From assembly GCF_014203755.1 (NCBI RefSeq), contig NZ_JACHJS010000001.1, positions 7,290,387 to 7,354,386 on the forward strand: 64,000 bases of DNA. The letters run 5' to 3'. Each line of letters starts with the position of its first letter. Within the stretch, counting starts at the first letter, position 1. Shown here piece by piece: positions 10,297 to 19,078 of this stretch. The position numbers and the translations under genes are program-made. Source of the DNA: Saccharothrix violaceirubra (GTDB lineage Bacteria; Actinomycetota; Actinomycetes; Mycobacteriales; Pseudonocardiaceae). The notes beneath the pieces were generated by a model, which worked only from the letters and a program-made list of their open reading frames with translations, searched no databases and was not told the origin of the DNA.

Positions 10297-11394
10297 TCAG
10301 CGGGACTTGCGGGCTTCCACGGCGGTGTCCGGGTTGTCGGCGAACACGCCGTCGAGGCCGGTCGCGAAGAACTTCGCGTACTCGTCGAACGCCCGGCCGT
10401 ACGCGGCCTGGTCGGTGGACGAGCGGTAGTCGGCCGGCAGGAACGCGTTCTCGTTGCGGAACGTCCACGCGTGCACGATCAGCTTGCGGGCGTGGGCGTC
10501 GGCCACGAGCGTGGTCGGCTGCTTGAGGAACCCGTTCGCGTCGCGCGGGATGATCCGGTCCTTGGCCACGCCGATGCCCTTGGCGTAGGTCGCGATCTCC
10601 TTCAGCCCGGCCGGGGTCACCAGGTCGGCGTAGGTGCGCTTGTCGCCGGCCTTCACGAAGTCGTACGGCGCACCCGAGGCGTCGATCAGCTGCACCAGCG
10701 GCACGCGCAGCTTGCCGCGCAGCCACTTGAGGTTCGCGACCTCGAACGACTGCACGTACACGGCCGCGCCGGGCCGGTTGAGGCCCTTGCGGTTGAGCAC
10801 GTCCACGAGCTTCGGCTCCAGCGCGAGGCCGATGTCCTGGAAGTACGTCGGGTGCTTGGTCTCCGGGTACACGCCGACGGTCCGGCCGAGGTCCCGGCTC
10901 AGCGACCGGGCGAGGTCGATGACCTCTTCGAGCGTGGGCACCGGGAAGCGGCCGTCGTAGAGCGTGTTGCGCGGCCGGATCTGCGGGATGCGTTCCTTGG
11001 CGCGCAACGACTTCAGCTCGGTGAGCGTGAAGTCCTCGGTGAACCAGCCGGTGATCGCGACGCCGTCGATCGTCTTCGTGGTGCGGCGGCCGGCGAACTC
11101 CGGGTGCGCGGCGACGTCGGTCGTGCCGCCGATCTCGTTCTCGTGCCGGGCGACGAGCCGGCCGTCCTTGGTCGAGACCAGGTCGGGCTCGATGAAGTCC
11201 GCGCCCATGCGCGCGGCCAGTTCGTACGAGGCCAACGTGTGCTCGGGCCGGTAGCCCGACGCGCCCCGGTGGCCGATCACCAGCGGCCCGCGCGCCTTCT
11301 CCCCGCCCTGGTCGGCGGACGCGGACGGCAGCGTCACCACCCCGGCGACGGCGAGCGCGGCCAGCGCCACGCCGACGATCTTCGACCGCAGCAT
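10297..11394 (-). CDS. secreted glycerophosphodiester phosphodiesterase
   Basis: A 365-residue exported GDPD enzyme (GlpQ-like) that releases glycerol-3-phosphate from glycerophosphodiesters. A signal peptide ending in SASA spans residues 1-28. GHRGASGYRPEHT gives catalytic His42 and Arg43, FIEPDLV gives metal ligands Glu69 and Asp71, and His84 is the second catalytic His. The C-terminal FATGLDGVFADNPD is typical. The start at 11394 is set by GAGGAGG just upstream. It probably serves phosphate or glycerol scavenging. Confidence 0.93.
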   Translation of the reverse strand: MLRSKIVGVALAALAVAGVVTLPSASADQGGEKARGPLVIGHRGASGYRPEHTLASYELAARMGADFIEPDLVSTKDGRLVARHENEIGGTTDVAAHPEFAGRRTTKTIDGVAITGWFTEDFTLTELKSLRAKERIPQIRPRNTLYDGRFPVPTLEEVIDLARSLSRDLGRTVGVYPETKHPTYFQDIGLALEPKLVDVLNRKGLNRPGAAVYVQSFEVANLKWLRGKLRVPLVQLIDASGAPYDFVKAGDKRTYADLVTPAGLKEIATYAKGIGVAKDRIIPRDANGFLKQPTTLVADAHARKLIVHAWTFRNENAFLPADYRSSTDQAAYGRAFDEYAKFFATGLDGVFADNPDTAVEARKSR

Positions 11395-11579
11395 CGGTCG
11401 ACCTCCTCGAAGCGTCGTTACCGGACGCCGGGAGCCTTGTCGCGCTCCGCGACGTCCCCGCCACCGACGGTTGAAGAGCGGGTGAACAGTGCGCGCCCGC
11501 GTGGATTTACCGTCCCTTAAGCCGGACCTCCTGGGCTGTGACCGGGGGCACAAGTAGCGTCGGGTCACCGGAGGTGCCC

Positions 11580-13499
11580 GTGTCCGAGCCCATCCTGGAA
11601 CAGGACGAAGAACGCCCGGTACGCGCGTTGTCGGCGCGTTGGGACCGGGCGTTGGCCGTGGCGGCGTTCCTGGTCGCCCTGCTCGTGCTCAAGCAGGTGT
11701 TCCGGCCGTTCGCGCAGGGCGGGCAGTTCTACCTGGTCGTGTTCCTGGCGGTGACGTTGCCGCTGGTGTTCCTGTCGTACGGGCGGTCCGCCGACCCCGG
11801 ACCGCTCGACTGGGTGTTGGCGCTCCTGGCGTTCCTGGCCGGTGCGTACCCGTTGGCCGGTTTCGACGCGTTCCTCGACCGGCAGGGCCAACTGTCGACG
11901 CCCGACGTGATCGCCGGGACCGTGCTCCTGCTGCTGATCCTCGAAGCCGCGCGGCGCACGACCGGGTGGGTGCTGCCGGTGGTGTGCGTGGCGTTCATCG
12001 CCTTCGCCTACTACGGCGGGTACCTGCCGCCGTCGTGGGCGATCTCCCACGCGGGCGTGGACTTCGCGCAGATCGTGAACGGGTTCTTCAACGACGCCAC
12101 GGGTTTCTACGGCACGCCGCTCGACGTCGCCGCGACCTACATCGTGCTGTTCACGATCTACGGCGCCGTGCTCAACGCGTCCGGCGCGGGCACGTTCTTC
12201 GTGGACATCAGCTTCTCGCTCTTCCGCCGGTCCCGCACCGCACCCGGTCGCACGGCCGCCACCGCCGGCTTCCTGCTCGGCACGGTGTCCGGCTCGGGCA
12301 CGGCCACGACCGTGTCGCTGGGCGCGGTGACGTGGCCGATGCTGCGGAAAGCCGGCTACTCGAAGGAGAACGCGGGCGGCCTGCTCGCCGCGTCCGGCAT
12401 CGGGGCGATCCTGTCGCCGCCCACCATGGGCGCGGCGGCGTTCATCATCGCCGAGTACCTCCGGGTCTCGTACCTCGACGTGCTCGTGTGGGCGATCCTG
12501 CCGACCCTGCTGTACTACCTGGGCATCGCGCTGGCCGTCGAGATCGACGCCCGGCGGTTCGGGGCCCGGCCGGTCGACGTGGAGGCGCCCCGGGCGTGGA
12601 CCGTGCTGCGGCGCGGCGGCCACCACTTCCTGTCCCTGGGCGTGATCGTCGTCTTCCTCGTGCTCGACGTGCCGGTGTACTCGGCCGTCGTCTACGCCAC
12701 CGGGGTGGCGGCGTTGTTCGCGCTGTCGTCCGACCTCAGGGGCTGGTCGCGGCTGGTCGCGACGTCCCTGGCGGTCGGGGTGCGCGGGGCGTTGCCCGTG
12801 ATCGCGGTGTGCGCGGCGGCGGGCGTGATCACGTCGACCGTCACCAAGACCGGACTGGGGCAGGCACTCGCCTCGGCGTTGGTGGACCTGGCGTCCGCGG
12901 TGTCCTCGAACCCGGCCGTGGTGCTCGCGGTGACGGCCGTGCTCGCGGCGGTCGCGGTGAGCGTGCTCGGCCTGGCCGTACCGGTGACCGCGTCCTTCGT
13001 GATCTCGTGGGTGGTCGTCGGACCGGCGTTGGTCGAACTCGGTGTCGCACCGGCCGAAGCGGCGATGTTCATCTTCTACTACGCCGTGCTGTCCGAGGTC
13101 ACGCCGCCGACCGCGCTCGCCGCGGTGGCGGCCGCCGCGATCACCGGCGGCGACGTGGTGCGGACGATGTGGCGGACGTGGCGGTACACGCTGCCCGCCT
13201 TCCTCGTGCCCTTGGCTTTCGTGCTCACCGACAACGGCTCGAACTTGCTCCTGCATGGCACCCTTCTCGACGCGTTGTGGGTGTTCGCGGTGTCGGCACT
13301 GGGCGTGGCCGCGCTCGCGGTCGCGACCGGCGGGTGGCTGGTGCGCCGTGCGGGCGTGGCCGAACGGGCGCTGTGCGTACCGGCGGCCCTGGCCCTGCTG
13401 TACCCGGACCCCCGCAGCGTCGCGATCGGCGCGGCGTTCCTGTTCGCCGCGACGGTCGTGCACGTGCTGGTCAACCGGAAGGAGAACCGGGATGCGTAG
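11580..13499 (+). CDS. TRAP transporter permease, fused small and large subunits
   Basis: A 639-residue polytopic protein of the fused 4TM/12TM TRAP permease family, which pairs with TAXI-type binding proteins. The large-subunit signatures GTVSGSGTATTVSLGAVTWP, LAASGIGAILSPPTMGAAAF and the late EVTPPTALAAVAA are clear. GGAGG at 11570-11574 selects the GTG at 11580 over the in-frame GTG at 11574. It overlaps the TAXI gene by 8 nt, so the two are translationally coupled. It should import an organic acid using an ion gradient. Confidence 0.93.
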   Translation: MSEPILEQDEERPVRALSARWDRALAVAAFLVALLVLKQVFRPFAQGGQFYLVVFLAVTLPLVFLSYGRSADPGPLDWVLALLAFLAGAYPLAGFDAFLDRQGQLSTPDVIAGTVLLLLILEAARRTTGWVLPVVCVAFIAFAYYGGYLPPSWAISHAGVDFAQIVNGFFNDATGFYGTPLDVAATYIVLFTIYGAVLNASGAGTFFVDISFSLFRRSRTAPGRTAATAGFLLGTVSGSGTATTVSLGAVTWPMLRKAGYSKENAGGLLAASGIGAILSPPTMGAAAFIIAEYLRVSYLDVLVWAILPTLLYYLGIALAVEIDARRFGARPVDVEAPRAWTVLRRGGHHFLSLGVIVVFLVLDVPVYSAVVYATGVAALFALSSDLRGWSRLVATSLAVGVRGALPVIAVCAAAGVITSTVTKTGLGQALASALVDLASAVSSNPAVVLAVTAVLAAVAVSVLGLAVPVTASFVISWVVVGPALVELGVAPAEAAMFIFYYAVLSEVTPPTALAAVAAAAITGGDVVRTMWRTWRYTLPAFLVPLAFVLTDNGSNLLLHGTLLDALWVFAVSALGVAALAVATGGWLVRRAGVAERALCVPAALALLYPDPRSVAIGAAFLFAATVVHVLVNRKENRDA

Positions 13500-14460
13500 G
13501 CTCGGAATCGTCGTGGTGGCGGTCGCGCTGGTCGTCGCCGGCTGCGGCGGCAAGCGGGAACCGGCGGCCCGGCAGGCGGGCGCGGCCGAGTGCGAGGCGG
13601 CCGAAGGGCGGATCACCATCGCCACCGGCAACTCCGGCGGCGTGTACTACGTGATCGGCGGCGCACTGGCCCAGGTGATCAGCGCCAACACCCCGCTCAA
13701 GGCGACGGCGGCCGAGACCGGTGCGTCCGTGCAGAACGTCCAGCAGCTCGTCGACGGCACGTACGACATCGCGTTCTCGCTCGCCGACACGGCCGCCGAC
13801 GCGGTCGGCGGCAAGGGGGCGTTCGAGGGCAAACCCCAGAAGATCCAGGCGTTGACCAGGCTCTACCCCAACTACACGCAGGTGCTCGTGCGCGGCGGGA
13901 TCAACTCGCCGGCCGACCTGCGCGGCAAGCGGGTCTCCACCGGGTCGCCCAAGTCCGGCACCGAGGTGATCGCGCAACGGCTGCTGCGCGCGGCCGGACT
14001 CGACCCGGACAAGGACGTGCAGGCGCAGCGGCTCGACCTGACCAAGACCGCGGACGGCATGAAGGACGGCAGCCTCGACGCGCTGGTGTGGTCGGGCGGA
14101 CTGCCGACCGCGCAGATCACCGACATCACCACGTCGTTGAAGGGCGACGTGCACTTCCTCGACCTGACCCCGCAACTGGAGGCGTTGCGGCAGGTCAACC
14201 CCGTGTACGACCGGGGCGTGATCCCGGCCGCCGCCTACGGTCAGCCCGCCGACGTGCCGACGATCATCGTGCCCAACGTGCTGCTCGTCAGAGACGACTT
14301 CCCGATCTCGAACGCGTGCGCCGTGACGAAGGCGATCTACGAGCACAAGGGCGACCTGGAGAAAGTGCACCCGGCGGCCCGCGACATCCTCCGCGACCAG
14401 GCCGGGCTGACCGACCCGGTTCCGCTGTCGCCCGGCTCGCTGGACGCGCTCGGCGGATAG
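13492..14460 (+). CDS. TAXI family TRAP transporter solute-binding lipoprotein
   Basis: 322 residues. A lipoprotein signal with lipobox VVAGC leads into the TAXI core: [23 protein letters not shown], then [21 protein letters not shown], and [15 protein letters not shown]. It captures the ligand outside the membrane for the permease encoded just upstream. Some family members bind glutamate or other carboxylates; the ligand here cannot be read. The start overlaps the permease stop by 8 nt. Confidence 0.93.
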   Translation: MRRLGIVVVAVALVVAGCGGKREPAARQAGAAECEAAEGRITIATGNSGGVYYVIGGALAQVISANTPLKATAAETGASVQNVQQLVDGTYDIAFSLADTAADAVGGKGAFEGKPQKIQALTRLYPNYTQVLVRGGINSPADLRGKRVSTGSPKSGTEVIAQRLLRAAGLDPDKDVQAQRLDLTKTADGMKDGSLDALVWSGGLPTAQITDITTSLKGDVHFLDLTPQLEALRQVNPVYDRGVIPAAAYGQPADVPTIIVPNVLLVRDDFPISNACAVTKAIYEHKGDLEKVHPAARDILRDQAGLTDPVPLSPGSLDALGG

Positions 14461-14474
14461 CCGGACGGGTCAAC

Positions 14475-14480
14475 TAGGCT
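14475..14480 (+). promoter_or_regulatory. -10 box for a leaderless purD transcript
   Basis: TAGGCT ends 8 nt before the purD GTG at 14489. No Shine-Dalgarno is present, so the start codon is likely at or near the transcript 5' end. Confidence 0.5.
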
Positions 14481-14488
14481 GGCCAACC

Positions 14489-15742
14489 GTGCGTGTCCTG
14501 GTCATCGGGTCCGGAGCCCGTGAACATGCCCTTGTCCTCGCGTTGTCACGGGACCCCGCGGTGGTCGCCTTGGCCTGCGCTCCCGGCAACGCCGGCATCG
14601 CCGGACTCGCCGAGATCCGCGGCGTCGACGTGACCGACGCGGCGGCCGTGACCTCGCTGGCCGTCGAGTGGCGTGCCGACCTGGTCGTCGTCGGGCCCGA
14701 GACGCCGCTGGTCGCGGGCGCCGCCGACGCCGTGCGCGCGGCCGGCATCCCGTGCTTCGGCCCGTCGGCCGCCGCGGCCCGCATCGAGGGCTCCAAGGCG
14801 TTCGCCAAGGACGTCATGGCGGCGGCCGGCGTGCCGACCGCGACCTCCGAGGTCGTCGACAACCCGGCCCGGCTCGACGCCGCCCTGACCCACTTCGGCC
14901 CGACCTGGGTGGTCAAGGACGACGGGCTCGCGGCGGGCAAGGGCGTGGTCGTGACGGCCGACCGCGCGACCGCGCGTGCGCACGCCATGACCCTGCTGGA
15001 CAACGGCCACCCGGTGCTCCTGGAGTCGTTCCTCTCCGGGCCCGAGGTGTCCCTGTTCTGCCTGGTCGACGGCGCGAACGTGGTGCCCCTGCTGCCCGCG
15101 CAGGACTTCAAGCGCGTGGGCGACGGCGACTCCGGCCCCAACACCGGTGGCATGGGTGCCTATGCGCCGCTGCCCTGGGCGCCGGACGGCCTGGTGGAGA
15201 CCATCGTGGCGACGTGCGTGCAGCCCGTGGTCGACGAACTGGCCCGCCGCGACACCCCGTTCACCGGCCTGCTCTACGCGGGCCTGGCCCTCACCCCCAC
15301 CGGGCCGCAGGTGATCGAGTTCAACTGCCGCTTCGGCGATCCCGAGACCCAGGCCGTGCTGGCACTGCTCGAGACGCCGCTGGCCGGCCTGCTGCTGGCC
15401 GCGTCCACCGGCGGCCTCGGCGGGATCGCCGACCTGGACTGGGCACCCGGCTACGCCGTGACCGTGGTCGTGGCCGCCGAGGGCTACCCCGGCCGACCCC
15501 GGACGGGGGACGTCGTCGGCGGCACCGAGGCGGACGGCGTGCTGCACGCCGGCACCCGCCGGCGTGACGACGGCGCCGTGGTGTCGACGGGCGGTCGCGT
15601 GCTGGCCGTCGTGGGTACCGGCGACACGCTGGCCGACGCCCGCACGTCCGCGTACGACCGCGTGAAGACCGTGCACCTGACCGGCTCCCACCACCGCTCC
15701 GACATCGCCTTGCGCGCCGCGAACGGCGAGATCGAATTCTGA
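14489..15742 (+). CDS. purD: phosphoribosylamine-glycine ligase (GAR synthetase)
   Basis: Second step of purine synthesis: ATP-dependent joining of phosphoribosylamine and glycine. 417 residues with the expected N-domain ([17 protein letters not shown]), the ATP-grasp core ([31 protein letters not shown]) and [10 protein letters not shown] near residue 280. GTG start with an adjacent -10 box. It stands alone, followed by the first lipoprotein of ESX island 1. Confidence 0.97.
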   Translation: MRVLVIGSGAREHALVLALSRDPAVVALACAPGNAGIAGLAEIRGVDVTDAAAVTSLAVEWRADLVVVGPETPLVAGAADAVRAAGIPCFGPSAAAARIEGSKAFAKDVMAAAGVPTATSEVVDNPARLDAALTHFGPTWVVKDDGLAAGKGVVVTADRATARAHAMTLLDNGHPVLLESFLSGPEVSLFCLVDGANVVPLLPAQDFKRVGDGDSGPNTGGMGAYAPLPWAPDGLVETIVATCVQPVVDELARRDTPFTGLLYAGLALTPTGPQVIEFNCRFGDPETQAVLALLETPLAGLLLAASTGGLGGIADLDWAPGYAVTVVVAAEGYPGRPRTGDVVGGTEADGVLHAGTRRRDDGAVVSTGGRVLAVVGTGDTLADARTSAYDRVKTVHLTGSHHRSDIALRAANGEIEF

Positions 15743-15811
15743 CTCGCACTTCTCCCGCAGTCGGAAGCCTCATGCCCGGATTTGTCGAATCACAGACTCG
15801 GCGCCCTGGTC

Positions 15812-15865
15812 GTTGATAGCCTGCGATCAGGGCGCCGGGCAGTCGCCGACCGTCCGGAGACATGG
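15812..15865 (+). promoter_or_regulatory. upstream element shared with the ESX-like gene at 17375
   Basis: This stretch aligns to 17319-17371 with roughly three quarters identity and one small indel. Shared blocks are TAGCCTGCGA (15817-15826 and 17324-17333) and CCGACCGT. TAGCCT fits a -10 box in both copies. At 17.3 kb it precedes the ESX-like gene; here only about 80 bp separate it from the lipoprotein start, as if the ESX-like gene had been lost from this copy. Confidence 0.5.
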
Positions 15866-15949
15866 TCGATCCGGGATACGCAGCCATGTGATGTGGCACG
15901 CGGTACGGCTGCTTCGGGAAAGCCGTTCTCGTCACAATGGGGGCTGGTA

Positions 15950-16540
15950 GTGCGTAGTAGCGCTGTTCGCACGACCGCCCTGCTGACTGCCGTCGCCGCA
16001 CTGACCGCAGCGTGCACGACCGAGCAGCCGGGCAAGGGCATGGCCGCCAGTCCGACATCGGCGGCACCGAAGACCACCACGACTGAGAAGAAGCCTCGCC
16101 CAGAGGAAATCAAGCTCGACGGGATCGACCCCTGCCAAGTGCTCACCGACGAGCAGATGAAACAGCTTTCGGTCAGCCGTAGAACCCGGATGAACCAGGA
16201 CCTCGTCAAGGACGGCAGCGAGGACCCGGTCTGCAACTACGGCAACAACAGCTCGCCGCGGATCATCTACGGCGTCGGCCTCGTCATCGGGTCGGGCATC
16301 GACCACTGGACGGGAAACGGCAACGTCGATGTCAAGCCCACCACCGTGGGTGGCTACAGCGCGGTGACGCTGACCTTCAAGGGTGCGCCCGTCGACTGCG
16401 CGCTTGCGATCGACATCGCCGGCGGACAACAGTTCTACTTCGACTACGAGCCCGGTCAGGCGGCTGCGCAGGACGTCATGTGCCAGAACGCGGTCAAAGG
16501 TGCGGAACTCGCGCTGGCCACGTTGCAGACCTTGAAGTGA
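15950..16540 (+). CDS. DUF3558-type lipoprotein, island 1 copy 1
   Basis: A 196-residue secreted lipoprotein. Signal peptide with lipobox LTAAC, a Thr/Pro/Lys-rich linker, then the DUF3558-like domain: LDGIDPCQVLT, PVCNYGNN, VGGYSAVTL, VDCALAIDIAGGQQ and DVMCQNAVKGAELALATLQTLK. Conserved Cys pairs suggest disulfides. The GTG start has GGGGG at 15939-15943. The family's role is unknown; these proteins recur beside PPE-like and EspG genes in this window. Confidence 0.85.
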   Translation: MRSSAVRTTALLTAVAALTAACTTEQPGKGMAASPTSAAPKTTTTEKKPRPEEIKLDGIDPCQVLTDEQMKQLSVSRRTRMNQDLVKDGSEDPVCNYGNNSSPRIIYGVGLVIGSGIDHWTGNGNVDVKPTTVGGYSAVTLTFKGAPVDCALAIDIAGGQQFYFDYEPGQAAAQDVMCQNAVKGAELALATLQTLK

Positions 16541-16541
16541 G

Positions 16542-16619
16542 ATGCAGGTCGTGCCCAACGGCAATGGCAACCTCGTCGAGGACGAGATCCACATCGCGAT
16601 AGGGGTCAGGCGTGAGTGA
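16542..16619 (+). pseudogene. 3' remnant of an ESX-like gene (relative of the gene at 17375)
   Basis: The 25-codon frame ends VEDEIHIAIGVRRE. It aligns with the end of the intact ESX-like protein, TEDEVVSAMGVKSA. The DNA agrees along the last 65 or so bases, and in both places the stop overlaps the next lipoprotein's GTG by 8 nt (GTGAGTGA here, GTGCGTGA at 17817). I read it as the tail of a deleted ESX-like gene. Translation of the scrap is not supported. Confidence 0.5.
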
Positions 16620-17190
16620 ACGCATGTATCGGTGTGTCGCCATCGTCGCGTTGATCGGGGCTTTTTCGGCCGCGTGCGCATCGCGGGAGCCTGGGTTCGG
16701 TAAGCCCGAGGAAGCTCCGAAAGTCCATTTCACGACCTCCGCTGTGGAACGCCCTGTGGTGATCAAACTCGATGGCCTCGACCCCTGTGTTGTTTTCACG
16801 GCCGAACAGACGAAACAACTGAAGACGGCCCGCTCCAGCCGGCAGGACATGGATCTGCTCAAGAACGGCAGCAATACACCGTTGTGCAGCTATATGACCA
16901 GTTCGGCGCCACGGCACTCCTACGGTGTCGGTCTGGTGACCAGTGCGGGGATCGACTACTGGGATGAATCGGGCAACATCGATGTCAAGGCGGTCGAGGT
17001 GTCCGGCTACCGTGCGGCGACTCTCGGGCTGAGCGGTGTGGATGCCTTTTGCGCGGTTGTCGTCGATGTCGCCGACGGGCAACAGCTTTACGTCGACTAT
17101 CACGTGGATGACCAAAGTCAAGACGTCATGTGCCAGAACGCGGCCAAGGGCGCGGAGCTCGCGTTGGCCACGTTGCGGACCCTGAAGTGA
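16612..17190 (+). CDS. DUF3558-type lipoprotein, island 1 copy 2
   Basis: 192 residues, lipobox FSAAC, then the DUF3558-like domain (LDGLDPCVVFTAEQTKQLK onward). From residue 101 to the end the protein is identical to the lipoprotein at 17817, because the two genes share a 279-bp identical 3' half. The N-terminal halves differ. The GTG start has AGGGG upstream and overlaps the stop of an ESX-like remnant. Confidence 0.85.
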   Translation: MSERMYRCVAIVALIGAFSAACASREPGFGKPEEAPKVHFTTSAVERPVVIKLDGLDPCVVFTAEQTKQLKTARSSRQDMDLLKNGSNTPLCSYMTSSAPRHSYGVGLVTSAGIDYWDESGNIDVKAVEVSGYRAATLGLSGVDAFCAVVVDVADGQQLYVDYHVDDQSQDVMCQNAAKGAELALATLRTLK

Positions 17191-17191
17191 G
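16913..17191 (+). repeat. 279-bp direct repeat, copy 1
   Basis: Identical base for base to 18136-18414 (offset 1223). It covers the 3' half of the lipoprotein gene and ends one base after its TGA. The flanks diverge abruptly, as in a recent gene conversion or segmental duplication. Confidence 0.93.
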
Positions 17192-17374
17192 AGGTGTCGG
17201 CGTCGCTGAGGCCACGCGATGGTGGCGACGGGCGGAGTCGGCCTCCGATCGTGCCGTGGTGCGGTCGGAACCGCCACGCCCTCGTTCTCGTCGAACCATG
17301 GGCCGGGCACGCTCGGACGTTGGTAGCCTGCGAACCGGGACCGGACCGTTACCGACCGTACGGGGGTAGGAGTC

Positions 17375-17824
17375 GTGGCAGAGGACAACGGCATCCTGGG
17401 CATGGCCGCCGGGGTCGGCGGCGCCGTCGGCGCGGCGGTCGGTGCGCTGATCACCGCGGAGAAGGCGCTCGGCAAGACCATGCCCGGGGCTTCGGCGTCG
17501 GCACAGCAGTTCGCCGTGGACAAGGAAACCGTCCTGCAGGCCGGCAAGATCGTTTTTGACCAGGCCCTCAGGTTGAACGATGCTCTTCGACGCGCGGAAC
17601 GCGGCCTGCTCGTCAAGTTGGGGCCGAATGCCGATCCGGTGAACGAGGACGTCGCCGCCGCTTGGAACGCGCGACTCATCGAAGGTCCGGAGTCGTACGC
17701 GGGACGAGTCCGCCAGTACCGGACCAGCCTCTCCAATCTGGTCGACCAGTTGCGCGAGGTCGCCAAGCAGTACGGCTTCACCGAGGACGAGGTCGTGTCC
17801 GCGATGGGGGTCAAGAGTGCGTGA
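17375..17824 (+). CDS. small ESX-like / type VII secretion target protein
   Basis: A 149-residue protein I do not recognise by name. Residues 6-31 are rich in Gly and Ala (GMAAGVGGAVGAAVGALITA) and the rest is predicted helical. The C-terminus carries YGFTE (Tyr133), matching the YxxxD/E export signal of actinobacterial type VII substrates. AGGAG sits before the GTG. The stop overlaps the next lipoprotein start by 8 nt. Position between lipoproteins and the PPE-like gene suggests a PE-like partner; that is inference. Confidence 0.65.
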   Translation: MAEDNGILGMAAGVGGAVGAAVGALITAEKALGKTMPGASASAQQFAVDKETVLQAGKIVFDQALRLNDALRRAERGLLVKLGPNADPVNEDVAAAWNARLIEGPESYAGRVRQYRTSLSNLVDQLREVAKQYGFTEDEVVSAMGVKSA

Positions 17825-18413
17825 CTTCCTGCGTCCGGGCATCTTGTGCGTCGCCCTTGTGGGGACGCTCGCGGTCGCCTGTACCTCGAAGGAGCCGGGC
17901 AACGGCACCGCCGGGTCCACGCCGACCGTCGGCGTGACCACGTCCGCGGCCGGGACGAAATCCGCCACGCCGCGACCCAAGGCGATCAAGCTCGATGGAA
18001 TCGACCCGTGCACGGTTTTCACGCCTGCTCAAACCAGTCAGTTGAAGACCGTGCGCACCACCCGTGACGACAGTGACCTGCTCAAGAATGGCAGCCAAGC
18101 GCCGCTGTGCAACTACGGAACCACCGGCGCGCCGTGGCACTCCTACGGTGTCGGTCTGGTGACCAGTGCGGGGATCGACTACTGGGATGAATCGGGCAAC
18201 ATCGATGTCAAGGCGGTCGAGGTGTCCGGCTACCGTGCGGCGACTCTCGGGCTGAGCGGTGTGGATGCCTTTTGCGCGGTTGTCGTCGATGTCGCCGACG
18301 GGCAACAGCTTTACGTCGACTATCACGTGGATGACCAAAGTCAAGACGTCATGTGCCAGAACGCGGCCAAGGGCGCGGAGCTCGCGTTGGCCACGTTGCG
18401 GACCCTGAAGTGA
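17817..18413 (+). CDS. DUF3558-type lipoprotein, island 1 copy 3
   Basis: 198 residues with lipobox LAVAC, a Thr/Ala-rich linker and the DUF3558-like domain starting at LDGIDPCTVFT. The C-terminal 91 residues equal those of the lipoprotein at 16612. It is translationally coupled to the ESX-like gene by an 8-nt overlap, which argues that the two products act together. Confidence 0.85.
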   Translation: MRDFLRPGILCVALVGTLAVACTSKEPGNGTAGSTPTVGVTTSAAGTKSATPRPKAIKLDGIDPCTVFTPAQTSQLKTVRTTRDDSDLLKNGSQAPLCNYGTTGAPWHSYGVGLVTSAGIDYWDESGNIDVKAVEVSGYRAATLGLSGVDAFCAVVVDVADGQQLYVDYHVDDQSQDVMCQNAAKGAELALATLRTLK

Positions 18414-18414
18414 G
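18136..18414 (+). repeat. 279-bp direct repeat, copy 2
   Basis: Identical to 16913-17191. It starts within the codons for the conserved HSYGVGLV segment and ends just past the stop codon. Confidence 0.93.
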
Positions 18415-18494
18415 GCGCGGTGCATCGCCGGCGGCGGGGTGAACAGGGGCTCGGCGCCTCGGCAGCCAGGGGCGTGCGCCGCGGCGGCCGAACA

Positions 18495-19070
18495 GTGCGG
18501 GTCGGCGTCGTGCGTGCGGTCGCACTGCTCGGCGCTGCCACAGTGACGGGCGCGTGCGGCACGGCGGAGCCGACAAGAGGTGTGACGCTGCCGATCTCGC
18601 AGACCTTTACGACGAAGGCGGGGAGCGACCGGCCGACGACCGTCAAGGTCGACGGGGTCGACCCGTGTCGGTTGTTGACCCCCGGGCAGATGAAGCAGCT
18701 CAAGGTCGTCGAGAACGAGCGCAACGACAGCGACGTCGTCGGTGCGGGCAACGTTCCGACCTGTGAGTTCACCGGCGACCTCCAAACCAACTACGGCGTG
18801 TCGGTGATCACCGGCACCGGCGTGGAGTACTGGACCGGCAAAGGGAACACCGACGTCGGCGAGGTCGTCGTCGGTGGGTTCCCGGCGCGGACCATCAGTC
18901 TCAGCGGCACCGCGGCGGATTGCGCGGTCGCCGTCGACGTGGCTGACAAGCAGCAGTTGTACGTCGACTTCATCCCTATCGGGAGCGGCAAGCCGACCAA
19001 GGATGTCATGTGCCAGAACGCGGCCAAGGGCGCGGAACTCGCGTTGGCCACGTTGCAGACCTTGAAGTGA
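18495..19070 (+). CDS. DUF3558-type lipoprotein, island 1 copy 4
   Basis: About 191 residues with lipobox VTGAC and the DUF3558-like domain (VDGVDPCRLLTPGQMKQLK, PTCEFTGD, ADCAVAVDVADKQQLYVDF, DVMCQNAAKGAELALATLQTLK). The open frame extends back to 18420, but that part is Arg-rich and unlike a signal peptide; GTG at 18495 or 18510 gives a normal lipoprotein leader. No good Shine-Dalgarno settles the choice. The PPE-like gene begins 8 nt downstream. Confidence 0.8.
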   Translation: MRVGVVRAVALLGAATVTGACGTAEPTRGVTLPISQTFTTKAGSDRPTTVKVDGVDPCRLLTPGQMKQLKVVENERNDSDVVGAGNVPTCEFTGDLQTNYGVSVITGTGVEYWTGKGNTDVGEVVVGGFPARTISLSGTAADCAVAVDVADKQQLYVDFIPIGSGKPTKDVMCQNAAKGAELALATLQTLK

Positions 19071-19078
19071 GGGGTGTC

